A DNA stretch of 36,194 nucleotides from assembly GCA_003162395.1 (NCBI GenBank), contig PMON01000029.1, forward strand, positions 1 to 36,194. Direction: 5' to 3'. The notes beneath the pieces were generated by a model. It was not told where the DNA came from. It made no database searches and saw nothing but the letters and a program-made list of their open reading frames with translations. Below are positions 15,475-23,694 of this stretch, in pieces (position 1 is the first letter of the stretch; each line of letters starts with the position of its first letter). This stretch comes from Acidimicrobiaceae bacterium. GTDB taxonomy: Bacteria; Actinomycetota; Acidimicrobiia; Acidimicrobiales; RAAP-2. The translations under genes were made by a program, and so were the position numbers.

Positions 15475-16945
15475 CGACCAGGTGGCGGCGGCGCGGACCC
15501 GCCACCAGGCGACGTTCGCGGTCCTCGCGACGGCGGTGGCCGCCTACGCGCTCTTGCAATCCCTCGTGATCCCGGTGCTGCCGACGATCCAGGCCGGCCT
15601 GCACACCTCGCAGAACACCGTGACCTGGGTGCTGACCGCGTACCTGCTGTCCGCCTCGATCTTCACGCCGATCATCGGCCGGCTCGGCGACCAGCTGGGC
15701 AAGGAGCGCATGCTCGTCGTCGCGCTCGTGGCCCTCACGCTCGGCTCGCTGCTCTCGGCCCTCGCGCCGTCGATCCCCGTGATGCTCGTCGGCCGGGTCA
15801 TCCAGGGCGTGGGCGGCGGCGTCGTCCCGCTCGCGTTCGGCATCATCCGCGACGAGTTCCCGAAGGACAAGGTGCCCGGCGCGATCGGCATCATCGCCGC
15901 GCTGGCCGCCGCGGGCGCGGGACTCGGCCTCGTGCTCGCCGGCCCGATCGTCGGGGCGCTCGACTACCACTGGCTGTTCTGGATCCCCGCGATCCTCCTC
16001 GCGGTGGCGTGCGTCGCGGCGAAGGTCGTCGTGCCGGCCTCGCCCGTCCGCGCACCAGGACGGCTGAGCTGGGGGGCGGCCGCGCTGCTCTCCGGCTGGC
16101 TCGTCGCGTTGCTCGTGCCGGTCAGCGAGGCGCCGTCATGGGGCTGGGGGTCATCGCGCGTGCTCGGGCTGCTCGGCCTCACGGTGGTGCTGGCGGCTCT
16201 CTGGGTGCTCGTCGAGACGAGGTCCTCGCACCCGCTGATCGACATGCACATGATGCGGATCCCCGCGGTGTGGACGGCCAACCTCGTCGCGTTCCTCTTC
16301 GGCGTCGGCATGTACGCCGTGTTCGCGTTCCTCCCCGAGTTCCTCCAGTCCGCGCCCTCGGCCGGGTACGGCTTCGGCGTCAGCATCACGCACTCCGGGC
16401 TGATCCTCTTGCCCATGAGCGTGATGATGTTCGCGTTCGGCACCGCCTCGGGTCCGCTCACCGTGCGCTTCGGCGGCAAGGCGGTGCTGCTCGCGGGCTC
16501 GACGATCGCCGTGGTTCCCTTCGTGCTGCTCGTCGTCGCGCACGCGGCGCAGTGGCAAATCGTGCTCGCCATGGCGCTCATGGGCGCGGGGTTCGGCCTC
16601 GCGTTCGCGGCGATGTCGAACCTGATCGTCGAGGGCGTGCCGCCCGCCCAGACGGGCGTCGCGAGCGGCATGAACGCGAACATCCGCACGATCGGCGGCT
16701 CGCTCGGAGCAGCGGTGATGTCGAGCATCGTGACAGGGAGCGCCCACGGCGGACTGCCGACCGAGGGCGGCTACACGCACGGCTTCGAGCTGCTGACCGC
16801 GACTGCGGCGCTCGCGGCGCTCGCGGCGCTCCTCGTGCCGTCCGCGCGTCGCCGGGTGGGCCGCGACGAGCTTCGTCGTGCGCTGCCCCACGCCGAGCTC
16901 GCACAGGTGGCCGGCGGGACGGTGCTGGGCGACGAGCCCGAATGA
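15467..16945 (+). CDS. MFS transporter, DHA2-like (14 TM segments)
   Basis: A 492-aa major facilitator with about 14 hydrophobic segments, characteristic of the EmrB/QacA (DHA2) branch of proton-driven efflux pumps. The loop 2-3 signature appears as GRLGDQLGKERML, and motif C-like residues lie in AAGAGLGLVLAGPIVG. The frame is open far upstream inside thiD, but GTG at 15467, only 8 nt inside thiD, gives the normal MFS N-terminus; GTG at 15482 is an alternative. The overlap with thiD indicates translational coupling, so transport of a thiamine precursor is possible, though the family is usually linked to drug export. The C-terminal tail is cytoplasmic and ends in an acidic stretch. Confidence 0.88.
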
Positions 16946-16946
16946 C

Positions 16947-16980
16947 GCCGGCGGCGCCGGCTTGCGGCGGCTCGAGCCGC
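16947..16980 (+). terminator. two tandem GC-rich hairpins after the MFS gene
   Basis: Just after the MFS stop, GCCGGC-GGC-GCCGGC (16947-16961) forms a hairpin, followed by the perfect 14-bp palindrome GCGGCTCGAGCCGC (16967-16980). There is no T-run. They separate thiD-MFS from the next gene's promoter and may stop transcription. Confidence 0.4.
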
Positions 16981-16995
16981 GGCTGACGGCACACC

Positions 16996-17001
16996 TAGTC
17001 T
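16996..17001 (+). promoter_or_regulatory. -10 box of leaderless promoter
   Basis: TAGTCT followed by 6 nt and the ATG at 17008. The hexamer and spacing are identical to the gcvT promoter on the other strand. Confidence 0.5.
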
Positions 17002-17007
17002 GAGCGC

Positions 17008-17595
17008 ATGGCGGCACCAGAGATCTCGCGTGCCGTGCCGGTGCCGCCGCCGGCTCGCAGGTACAGCATCCTGCCCGCGGCATCCGTGCTCGGGCTCGCC
17101 GTGCTGACTCTGTTCGTCGTGCTCATCGCGAACTCGTTCGACTCGTCCATCGTGACCCCGACGACGCTGCCCGTCATCGTCGGCGGGTTGCCGTCCGCGA
17201 GCGCGGCGGCGGACGCGTCGCTCTTCCCCAAGGCCCTCCAAGACGGCGTGCCACCCGCCAACATCGCCTCGGCACTGATCGCCCCGAAGGGCTCGGCCCG
17301 GCTCGGCAACGTCCCCACCGGCGGCGGGGGCACGGGCGACTACGACTGGGCATCGACGTTCAGCGTCGCCGCGCCACGCGCGCACCTCCTGGGCTTCTAT
17401 CGCGGCAACCTCGAGGCCATGGGCTGGCACCTGATCTCGAATGGCGCGGCGCCGAACGGCAGCGGTGACGAGCTCATCTTCCAGAAGGGCGGCACCGACG
17501 GCTGGTACTGGGAGACCGGCGTCGTCGCGCTGCCGACGGCAGCGGGCACGACGTCGTTCACCTTCCGCATCTTCCAGGCCGCCGACGACAGCTGA
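17008..17595 (+). CDS. hypothetical single-pass membrane protein, 195 aa
   Basis: No family recognised. A Pro/Ala-rich cytoplasmic N-terminus of about 20 residues precedes one strong transmembrane helix (about 22-44: ILPAASVLGLAVLTLFVVLIA), followed by an extracytoplasmic domain of about 150 residues. Its C-terminal half (about 110-190) looks like a compact alpha/beta domain: YDWASTFSV, LLGFYRGNLEAMGWHLIS, then DELIFQKGGTDGWYWETG and TTSFTFRIFQ. This resembles small cell-envelope domains in actinobacterial membrane proteins, but no name is certain. The ATG is supported by TAGTCT 6 nt upstream. It converges on the membrane glycosyltransferase gene. Confidence 0.75.
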   Translation: MAAPEISRAVPVPPPARRYSILPAASVLGLAVLTLFVVLIANSFDSSIVTPTTLPVIVGGLPSASAAADASLFPKALQDGVPPANIASALIAPKGSARLGNVPTGGGGTGDYDWASTFSVAAPRAHLLGFYRGNLEAMGWHLISNGAAPNGSGDELIFQKGGTDGWYWETGVVALPTAAGTTSFTFRIFQAADDS

Positions 17596-17628
17596 TCGAG
17601 CCGCGACAGCACGTCCGATCGGTCGACC

Positions 17629-18942
17629 TCAGGGCCTGGCTCGCTGCGCCTTGGCCTGCTCGACGGCGCCGTCGCCGCCCACCGCGGTCAGCTGTGTCGC
17701 ACCGGTTCGCTCGAACAGCCAGGACCACGCGAGCAGGTTGACCGGGTACACGATGTAGCCGACCCTCGTCGAGGGCGCGAGGCACATGACGATGATCGCG
17801 ATGACCGCCGTCAGCCGGCACACGTCCGAGACCTCCCTCGGGGGCCGGCGCCAGAGCCACCACGCGAGCATTGGCGACCCCACGATCGCGAGCCCGATGA
17901 GCAGCGCGCGGTGCGCCCCGGGGACGAGGGCGGCGATCACGTGACCCGGCAGCGGGCTGGCCGCGGGCGAGTTCACGCTCGAGAGGCCGAGCGGGAACGC
18001 GATCGTGTTCACGACGAACGTCCGGGGGTCCCAGATCGCGAAGGGAATGACGAACACCGCGACGATCGCCGCCATGATCGCGGCGACCTTGGCCGAGACA
18101 CGCCGCCCGCTCGCGTCGCGCACGACGAAGAGGCTGAGCGCCGCGAGCGGCCACACGGTCAGCTTCATCGCCATGACGAGCCCGAGCGCGAGGGCAGCGG
18201 TGGCCGGGCGGCGCCGATGGTGCAAGGCGAGACCCACGAAGGAGATGGCGAGGATCGGCAGGTCGTCGCCGCCACCTGCGAGGAAGATCGCGCCGGTCGG
18301 GAGCACGCAGAGGAGCTGGGCGGCACGAAGCGCGCGGTCCGGCGGCGCCCGGGCGAGCCACAGCCCGACGAACAGCAGGCCAACGGTCACGAGCGCCATC
18401 CACAGCCGGCCGTCGCCGAGCGCACCGAGCCACGAGATCGTGGACGGCAGGCCGAAGACCGCCATCGCCGGGAAGTACGGGAAGAAGGCCTCGTAGCGCG
18501 GGACCCCGGGCACCTGGCCGATGAGGCGGTGCCCGATGACCTCGGCCACGTAGGGGTCGCGGCCGTGCGCGAGACGGTTGCCCGCGCGCTCGATCACGGC
18601 GACCTCGGGCAGCACGTGCAGCTCGCTCCTTGACTCGGCCCGCGCGCGGACCATGAGGATCATGGGGACGAGCGCGACGAGGACGAAGCACACTGCGGCA
18701 AGCAGGACGCGAGCGCGCAGCACGCGCCGCGGACGGACCCTCGCGAGGACGAACGCGGCGAGGGCGCACGCCGCGTAGCCGGCGTAGGAGTCCCGGCCCC
18801 AGTCGCGGTGCGCGGACAGGTCGCTCACCGACCACAATGAGGCCGCGAAGACCGCTGAGATCGCGAACACGATGCCGTCGAGGGCAAGCGGCGAGCAGCG
18901 CAGTCGACGAAGGCGCGGGGATTCGAGCGTCACGGTGGTCAT
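17629..18942 (-). CDS. GT-C fold membrane glycosyltransferase (GT87/DUF2029-like)
   Basis: A 437-aa polytopic membrane protein with about 10-11 hydrophobic segments from residue 20 to 410. The first large exoplasmic loop contains ERAGNRLAHGRDPYVAEV, the pattern seen in polyprenyl-phosphate-mannose-dependent mannosyltransferases of the GT87/DUF2029 group. Later loops hold FPYFPA and a GGGDDLPI segment. Such enzymes extend lipomannan-type glycans or cell-wall polymers from a lipid-linked sugar donor. ATG at 18942 overlaps the stop of the S9 peptidase gene (ATGA), so it is the downstream cistron of that operon. The GDP-mannose pyrophosphorylase-like gene at 25.4-27.9 kb could feed the donor pathway. 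Acceptor and sugar are unknown. Confidence 0.78.
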   Translation of the reverse strand: MTTVTLESPRLRRLRCSPLALDGIVFAISAVFAASLWSVSDLSAHRDWGRDSYAGYAACALAAFVLARVRPRRVLRARVLLAAVCFVLVALVPMILMVRARAESRSELHVLPEVAVIERAGNRLAHGRDPYVAEVIGHRLIGQVPGVPRYEAFFPYFPAMAVFGLPSTISWLGALGDGRLWMALVTVGLLFVGLWLARAPPDRALRAAQLLCVLPTGAIFLAGGGDDLPILAISFVGLALHHRRRPATAALALGLVMAMKLTVWPLAALSLFVVRDASGRRVSAKVAAIMAAIVAVFVIPFAIWDPRTFVVNTIAFPLGLSSVNSPAASPLPGHVIAALVPGAHRALLIGLAIVGSPMLAWWLWRRPPREVSDVCRLTAVIAIIVMCLAPSTRVGYIVYPVNLLAWSWLFERTGATQLTAVGGDGAVEQAKAQRARP

Positions 18943-20876
18943 GGCGTGCCCGGCTGCTCGATCGCCCCGGACGTCGACGCATCGTACCGAGCGTCGCTCG
19001 CGATCCGAGTGACCGTCAGGCGGCGGTAGAAGTCGAGCTCGTGGCCGAGTGCGAGCGCCCTGCCCGCCGCGGTGCGGAAGCCGTGTCCCTCCCCGGGAAC
19101 GACGACCGACGTCACGTCATCGAGGTGCTCGCGGAGCCTGGCAACGAGCTGGGCGGTGTCGGCGGGATCGATCTCCTCGTCGTCGGCGCCCTGGACCACG
19201 AGCACGCAGCCCGCCATCTCTCCGGCACGCATGAGCGGCGAGCGCAAGGAGCCAGCATCGCCCAGGAGCCTCGCGAGGTAGCCCGACTCCAAGCCAGGCC
19301 CGCCACGGTCGTCGTCGTCGAAGCTGGACGCGGGATACCACGCCACCGCGCCCGCGAAGACATCGCCGCACAGCGCGAGCAGCGCGGTCGTGCCGCCTGA
19401 GCTCGTGCCCCTGATGAACAGGGCGCGCCCGTCGGCGAGCCCGGCGCCGGTGAGGTGGACCGCAGCGGCCGTGCACTCCGCCACGTCGAGCTCGCCGTAG
19501 TTGCCGAGCAGTCGCTCTCGATGCCGGCGACCGTGGGCCGTCGAGCCGGAGTAGTCGACGCTCGCCACGGCGAACCCGCTCGCGCACGCGAGGTGCACGA
19601 GCGGCGAGTACGACCGATCGCTCGCACCGGTCGGCCCGGGGTGGACCATGACCACGAGGGGCGGCGGCGAGTCGGTCGCGTGGTTGCTCGTCGGCGCCCA
19701 TCGGACGCCGACGAGCTCGACGCCGTCGTGGAGAAACACGAATGACGCTGGCTCGGGCGCAGGTGCGACCGAGTGGGGCAGCGCGGCGCTCGTGACCGCG
19801 GCGTGCCAGGCCGGCAGCGCGCGGAGCTCGGCGCGCTCGGCGAGGAACACTGCCCCCTGTGACTGCGTCGTGGCGCCGACCCACGCGATGCTCGACGCGT
19901 CGGCTGCGATGCCGTCGACGCGCACGCAGGGCTGCTCGATACGCTCGAGCCCCCCGTCGGCATCGAGCGTCGCCACGTGCTCGCCGTCGGCGTCTGCGTA
20001 CGCGCACAGGAGCGAGGCGTCCGCACCGCTCGCGGCCAGCCAGCGGCACGTCGTCCACCTCGGCCGCTGGAACTCGACGCGAGCACTGCTCAGTCGTCGC
20101 ACGACCCCGTCGCGGTCTCGTCGCCAGGGCTGCCAGCAGCCGGCGCCCTCGGTCACGTAGGCGAGCGAGCCGTCGGGCAGCCAGGTGGGCTGGCCCGCCG
20201 AGCACGCACGCCCGCCGTCGAGGCGGCGAGGCGCGCGCAGCACGGGTCGCCCGCCGTCGAGATCCAGGTGCGCGACGTGGAGCGCCGCGTCGTCCCACGG
20301 CATGGTCCGTGCCGGCCAGCTGAGCCACGCGACGCTGCATGCCGCGGCGTCGATCGCGGGCTCCGCGGCGAGCCCGTCGACCTCCAAGAGCTCGACGCAC
20401 GCGCCCGTCGCCACGTCCACCGCGACGAGCGTGACGCGTGAGCCCGTCGCGACCACCTGCTCGCGCACGCAGACGACCCAGCTCGTGCCCGGCACGCTCG
20501 CGGGGTCGCCGAGGCGCTCGTCGGCACCGCTCGGCGACGATGCGCCCACCGGGTCGAGACGATCGGGCGCGAGCCGGCACAGCCGCTGGGTCCGCGACTC
20601 GATGCCCACGAGCCCGAGCGGCGTCGCGCACCACGACGCGGCGCCGTAGCCGTAGAGCCGCGAGCGCACCGAGCGGTCCTCGGGGGACTCGCGCCGGACC
20701 TGCTCACCGCGCGCACCGGAGACCACGATGGCGTTGCCAGCGGTCGACGGCGGCGTCACCAGCCAGACGAGCCGTCCTGCGACGAACCCAGGCTCCCCCA
20801 CCCGCACCGTGGCGCCCGCGACGTCGCTCGGGGCCAGTGGTGTCCGCGGTGCGCCTCGCCCGGTGACGAGCGCCAC
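18939..20876 (-). CDS. S9 family prolyl oligopeptidase-like serine peptidase
   Basis: A 645-aa protein with an N-terminal beta-propeller-like region (about 1-375, repeated W/D-rich blades such as QPTWLPDGSLAYVTEG) and a C-terminal alpha/beta hydrolase (about 380-620). The triad is visible: nucleophile S492 in GTSSGG, Asp 565/566 in QGADDEEIDP, His 598 in GEGHGF. The oxyanion strand has VVMVHPGPTG, and SVDYSGSTAHGRRHRE is typical of the acylaminoacyl-peptidase/DPP branch. No signal peptide is seen, so it is probably cytoplasmic. The GTG start at 20876 follows TAAGGT by 6 nt. It is coupled to the downstream glycosyltransferase, an unusual pairing with no obvious joint role. Confidence 0.88.
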   Translation of the reverse strand: MALVTGRGAPRTPLAPSDVAGATVRVGEPGFVAGRLVWLVTPPSTAGNAIVVSGARGEQVRRESPEDRSVRSRLYGYGAASWCATPLGLVGIESRTQRLCRLAPDRLDPVGASSPSGADERLGDPASVPGTSWVVCVREQVVATGSRVTLVAVDVATGACVELLEVDGLAAEPAIDAAACSVAWLSWPARTMPWDDAALHVAHLDLDGGRPVLRAPRRLDGGRACSAGQPTWLPDGSLAYVTEGAGCWQPWRRDRDGVVRRLSSARVEFQRPRWTTCRWLAASGADASLLCAYADADGEHVATLDADGGLERIEQPCVRVDGIAADASSIAWVGATTQSQGAVFLAERAELRALPAWHAAVTSAALPHSVAPAPEPASFVFLHDGVELVGVRWAPTSNHATDSPPPLVVMVHPGPTGASDRSYSPLVHLACASGFAVASVDYSGSTAHGRRHRERLLGNYGELDVAECTAAAVHLTGAGLADGRALFIRGTSSGGTTALLALCGDVFAGAVAWYPASSFDDDDRGGPGLESGYLARLLGDAGSLRSPLMRAGEMAGCVLVVQGADDEEIDPADTAQLVARLREHLDDVTSVVVPGEGHGFRTAAGRALALGHELDFYRRLTVTRIASDARYDASTSGAIEQPGTP

Positions 20877-20882
20877 CTCCGC

Positions 20883-20888
20883 ACCTTA
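20883..20888 (-). promoter_or_regulatory. -10 box of leaderless promoter for the S9 peptidase
   Basis: TAAGGT on the minus strand, then 6 nt, then the GTG at 20876. The gap to the divergent CYTH gene is only 32 bp. Confidence 0.5.
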
Positions 20889-20896
20889 CGGCCGGG

Positions 20897-20902
20897 CACA
20901 AT
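20897..20902 (+). promoter_or_regulatory. possible -10 box of leaderless promoter for the CYTH gene
   Basis: CACAAT (one change from TANNNT) is followed by 6 nt and the GTG at 20909. Weaker than its siblings but at the same spacing. Confidence 0.35.
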
Positions 20903-20908
20903 GTCGCG

Positions 20909-21406
20909 GTGGACCTCACCAAGTACGCCCACCTCGAGGACGAGCAGCGCTTCGTGCTGCCAAGCCTGCCCGAGGGCTCGCACGCACCGCGGATGATCGC
21001 TGACCGCTATGTGCTCGGCACCCGCCTTCGCGTGCGGACCCTGACCGACGAGGCAGCCGACGTCACGATTGCCAAGCTCGGCCACAAGGTTCGGCGCGAG
21101 TCGTCGCATCCCTCGGCGGTCTGGCACACGACCATCTACCTGGACGACGCCGAGCACGACATCCTGGGGGCGTTACCCGCACGGGTGCTCGCCAAGCGGC
21201 GTTGGACGGTCGCGGGGGGCTGCGCCGACGAGTTCCTCGGGCACCTCGAGGGCCTCATCCTGTTCGAGGGCCCCCGTCCGGTCGTGGCGCCGGGTCCCGC
21301 AGTCGAGGTCACCGACGACGAGCGGTTCACCGGCGGTGCGCTCGCCGGTCTCGACGCCGACGGGGCCATCGCGCTCGTCGCCGAGGCGCGGCGGCTCGTC
21401 GCATGA
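20909..21406 (+). CDS. CYTH domain protein (triphosphate tunnel metalloenzyme-like)
   Basis: A 165-aa protein with the CYTH layout: the N-terminal acidic motif LEDEQRFVLP (ExExR form), then IADRYVLGTRLRVRTLTD with basic residues for phosphate binding, a T-I-A-K-L-G-HK strand, TTIYLDDAEHDIL and LAKRRW, and a late acidic strand pair. The family hydrolyses triphosphates (inorganic triphosphate, thiamine triphosphate) or makes cAMP. ExExR in place of ExExK is, as I recall, common in small actinobacterial members. The start GTG fits the leaderless spacing seen in the window. Its stop overlaps the ATG of the next gene (ATGA). The substrate cannot be read from sequence. Confidence 0.8.
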   Translation: MDLTKYAHLEDEQRFVLPSLPEGSHAPRMIADRYVLGTRLRVRTLTDEAADVTIAKLGHKVRRESSHPSAVWHTTIYLDDAEHDILGALPARVLAKRRWTVAGGCADEFLGHLEGLILFEGPRPVVAPGPAVEVTDDERFTGGALAGLDADGAIALVAEARRLVA

Positions 21407-22386
21407 GGGCGTTCGTCGTGGAGCGGACCGACGGCGAGGTCACTGCCTCGGTTCGCGACGTCGACCCCGACGAATGGCTGGAGGGCGACGTCGAGGTGGC
21501 CGTCGAGTGGTCGTGCCTCAATTTCAAGGACGCGATGGTGGTGGCGCCCGGCGCGCGCGTCGCGAGGCTCGACCGACTGATAGGCGGCGTCGACGCGGCC
21601 GGGTCGGTGCTGCGCTCGGACGACCCCACCATGCCCGTCGGCACCGTGGTCGTCGCCCATGGACATGGATTCGGGACGGCGCACCACGGCGGCTTCGCCC
21701 CGCGCCTTCGAGCCGACGCCTCGTGGCTCACCGCGCTTCCCCAGGCGCTCGACGCGCGAACCTCGATGGTCTTCGGCACCGCGGGGTACACCGCGATGGC
21801 GTCGGTCCTCGAGCTCGAGCACCGCGTGACACCCGGTGCGGGCGAGGTCCTTGTCACCGGTGCGACTGGCGGGGTGGGCTCCGTGTCGGTCGCGCTGCTC
21901 GCGGCACGCGGCCATGACGTCACGGCCCTCTCTCGCAAGGAGTCCTCGCACGAGTTCCTGCGCGGCCTCGGCGCGGCACGCGTGGTCGCTCCCGAGGTGC
22001 TCGTGGACCGGCCCGATCGGGTCCTCGGCTCGGCACGATTCGCTGCGGCGGTCGACTGCGTCGGCGGCGAGACGCTGGCAGCGATTCTCCGCGTCGTGCG
22101 CTGGGGCGGCGTCGTCGTCGCGACAGGGCTCGTGGGCGGCGCGGCGCTCGCCACGACCGTGTACCCGTTCATCACTCGCGGCGTGTCGCTCGTCGGCGTC
22201 GACTCGGTGGACGCGCCAGCGCCGCTGCGACACTCTGTCTGGGCGGCACTCACCGGCTCGTTGGGGGCAGCGACGCTCGACTCGCTGGTCGATCGACAGG
22301 TTGGGCTCGACGGGATCGCCGATGGGCTCGGCCAGCTCGACCGCGGCGACGCGCACGGCCGGATCCTCGTCGACCCGACTCGGTAG
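21403..22386 (+). CDS. MDR-family NADPH-dependent oxidoreductase (AcuI/YhdH quinone oxidoreductase-like)
   Basis: A 327-aa medium-chain dehydrogenase/reductase without structural zinc. The N-terminal GroES-like domain (about 1-120) contains SCLNFKDAMV, typical of the YhdH/AcuI group. The Rossmann domain has VLVTGATGGVGSVSVALLAARGHDVTALS-type residues near 148-175 with the GxxGGVG nucleotide motif and an S-R-K that favours NADPH. YPFITRGVSLVGVDSV is also a hallmark of acryloyl-CoA reductase-like members. It starts at an ATG overlapping the CYTH stop, so the two are coupled. It ends 1 bp from the stop of a convergent gene. The substrate (acryloyl-CoA or quinone) is inferred from family only. 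Confidence 0.9.
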   Translation: MRAFVVERTDGEVTASVRDVDPDEWLEGDVEVAVEWSCLNFKDAMVVAPGARVARLDRLIGGVDAAGSVLRSDDPTMPVGTVVVAHGHGFGTAHHGGFAPRLRADASWLTALPQALDARTSMVFGTAGYTAMASVLELEHRVTPGAGEVLVTGATGGVGSVSVALLAARGHDVTALSRKESSHEFLRGLGAARVVAPEVLVDRPDRVLGSARFAAAVDCVGGETLAAILRVVRWGGVVVATGLVGGAALATTVYPFITRGVSLVGVDSVDAPAPLRHSVWAALTGSLGAATLDSLVDRQVGLDGIADGLGQLDRGDAHGRILVDPTR

Positions 22387-22387
22387 G

Positions 22388-23008
22388 TCAGGTCCCCGCG
22401 AAGAACGGCGACACGTTGACCGTCCCTTGGTTGCACGGCGTGATCGACACGGCGACGTTGAACGGCGTCGTCGTGGAGGGCGGGTACACGTTGATCGATG
22501 CCGCCGTGGCGCACGTGGTCTCGGTTCCCGACGGCACCTGGGTGAACTGCAGCACGAACTCGACGGTGCCGCCGGCCTTCACGTGCTGCGTCGTTGGTGC
22601 GGCGTTCGCGGCGGCGGGACCGAAGACGAAGTCTGTCATGCCCGGCACGGTCCGCTCGGTCATCGCGGTCATGTTCGAGCTCAAGAGCTGGATGCTCGGA
22701 TAGCCGTCGATTGTGCACGTCGTCGCACCGACGTTCGCGACGTCGATCGTCAGCTGGATCGTGCCGGCGGCCCCCTGCTGCGCGCCGAGGCTGCCGGCCA
22801 GCACCGACCCGCTGCACGCGAGCGCGGGTGGGACCGTCGAAGAGGTGGTCGTCGTGCTCGACGTCGTCGTCGTGGTGGTCGTGGTCGTCGTCGTGGTGGT
22901 CTCCTTCTTGAAGAGCCACCCACCTCCGAAGCCGATCGCGAGCGCGATGACGACCGCGAGCGTTGCACTGCCCGCGGACATCATGCGTCGTCGAGGCGTC
23001 GCTGCCAC
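22388..23008 (-). CDS. membrane-anchored protein with poly-Thr linker and DUF4232-like domain
   Basis: A 206-aa protein: a basic N-terminus (ATPRRR), one transmembrane helix (about residues 14-32, SATLAVVIALAIGFGGGWLF), KKE, a run of 13 Thr followed by mixed Ser/Thr, then an extracytoplasmic domain of about 150 residues. That domain, beginning CSGSVLAGSLG and containing VANVGATTCTIDGYPSIQLL, matches the actinobacterial DUF4232 type of secreted domain with paired Cys. Thr-rich linkers are often O-mannosylated in actinobacteria. The frame is open to 23092, but GTG at 23008 has AAAGGA about 6 nt upstream and removes an unlikely N-terminal extension. It lies downstream of the DUF151 gene behind a hairpin. 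Function unknown. Confidence 0.8.
   Translation of the reverse strand: MAATPRRRMMSAGSATLAVVIALAIGFGGGWLFKKETTTTTTTTTTTTTSSTTTTSSTVPPALACSGSVLAGSLGAQQGAAGTIQLTIDVANVGATTCTIDGYPSIQLLSSNMTAMTERTVPGMTDFVFGPAAANAAPTTQHVKAGGTVEFVLQFTQVPSGTETTCATAASINVYPPSTTTPFNVAVSITPCNQGTVNVSPFFAGT
22862..22900. repeat. trinucleotide repeat (13 Thr codons)
   Basis: On the plus strand a run of CGT/GGT triplets; on the coding minus strand 13 consecutive ACG/ACC Thr codons. The two codons alternate irregularly, so it is a degenerate microsatellite that may still change length by slippage in whole codons. Confidence 0.8.
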
Positions 23009-23096
23009 GGTTCGTCCTTTCGCCGGCCCCGATGGTACGCGTGAGGTTCGGTGACGGCGTGGACCGTCGCAGCCAACAGTGTCGCGCGCCACGTGA

Positions 23097-23128
23097 CCGG
23101 CGTCGCGAGCGACGCGCGACGACGCCGG
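23097..23128 (-). terminator. inverted repeat downstream of the DUF151 gene
   Basis: A perfect 9-bp stem CCGGCGTCG (23097-23105) / CGACGCCGG (23120-23128) with a 14-nt loop begins 12 bp after the DUF151 stop codon. It lacks a T-run, so termination is plausible but unproven. Confidence 0.45.
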
Positions 23129-23140
23129 ACGAGCGACTCG

Positions 23141-23659
23141 TTAGGGCTGGAAGTCCTCGGGGTGAACGGTGTCGAGGAAGTCGCGGAACTGCTCGGCGAG
23201 CTCGTCGACGTCGGCGACGTCCTCTTCGTCGTCGTCGTTGTCGTCGTCGTCGGCGAGCTCGATCAGGCGTCCCTCTTCGTCCATGAGCTCGTCGTCGACG
23301 AACAGCGGAGCGTCGGTGCGCAGCGCGAGCGCGACTGCGTCGCTCGGCCGCGCCGAGATCACCGACGTGGCCCCGCCGTTGACGAGGTGGATCTCCGCGT
23401 AGAAGGTGGCGTCCTTCAGCTCGGTGATCACGACGCGCACGACGGTCGCCCCGAGCTCGGCGATGACGTCGCGGAGAAGGTCGTGGGTGAGCGGACGGGG
23501 GGCCGGGACGCCGCGCACCGCGAACTCGATGGCCACGGCCTCGGGCTCGCCGATGAAGATGGGAATGGAGCGACGGAGCGCGCCCGTCTCTTGGAGCACG
23601 AGCACCGGCGTACGTGACTGCAGGTCGACACGTACGGCCCGGAGCGCGACCTCGACCAC
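23141..23659 (-). CDS. DUF151 bifunctional nuclease family protein (Rv1829-like)
   Basis: A 172-aa protein. The BFN core spans about residues 1-130: VLVLQETGALRRSIPIFIGEPEAVAI, RPLTHDLLRDVIAELGA, FYAEIHLVNG, and SARPSDAVALALRTDAPLFV. Plant and archaeal relatives were reported to have combined RNase/DNase activity; the bacterial role is unclear. The C-terminal tail is strongly acidic (ELADDDDNDDDEEDVADVDEL), encoded partly by a GTC/GAC triplet run at about 23228-23252. GTG at 23659 follows TAGGCT by 6 nt, so it may have its own leaderless promoter although it lies only 35 bp after the MerR gene. Its place beside gcvH, FHA and MerR genes matches the M. tuberculosis order. Confidence 0.9.
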   Translation of the reverse strand: MVEVALRAVRVDLQSRTPVLVLQETGALRRSIPIFIGEPEAVAIEFAVRGVPAPRPLTHDLLRDVIAELGATVVRVVITELKDATFYAEIHLVNGGATSVISARPSDAVALALRTDAPLFVDDELMDEEGRLIELADDDDNDDDEEDVADVDELAEQFRDFLDTVHPEDFQP

Positions 23660-23665
23660 GACTGC

Positions 23666-23671
23666 AGCCTA
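23666..23671 (-). promoter_or_regulatory. -10 box of leaderless promoter for the DUF151 gene
   Basis: TAGGCT on the minus strand followed by 6 nt and the GTG at 23659, inside the 35-bp gap after the MerR gene. It would give the nuclease-family gene expression partly independent of the upstream operon. Confidence 0.5.
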
Positions 23672-23694
23672 GACCCGGACCTTGCGTCGCTCCC

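Noticed and set aside
22862-22900. Triplet repeat as a CRISPR or mobile-element remnant
   Set aside because: It is simply in-frame Thr codons inside a coding gene.
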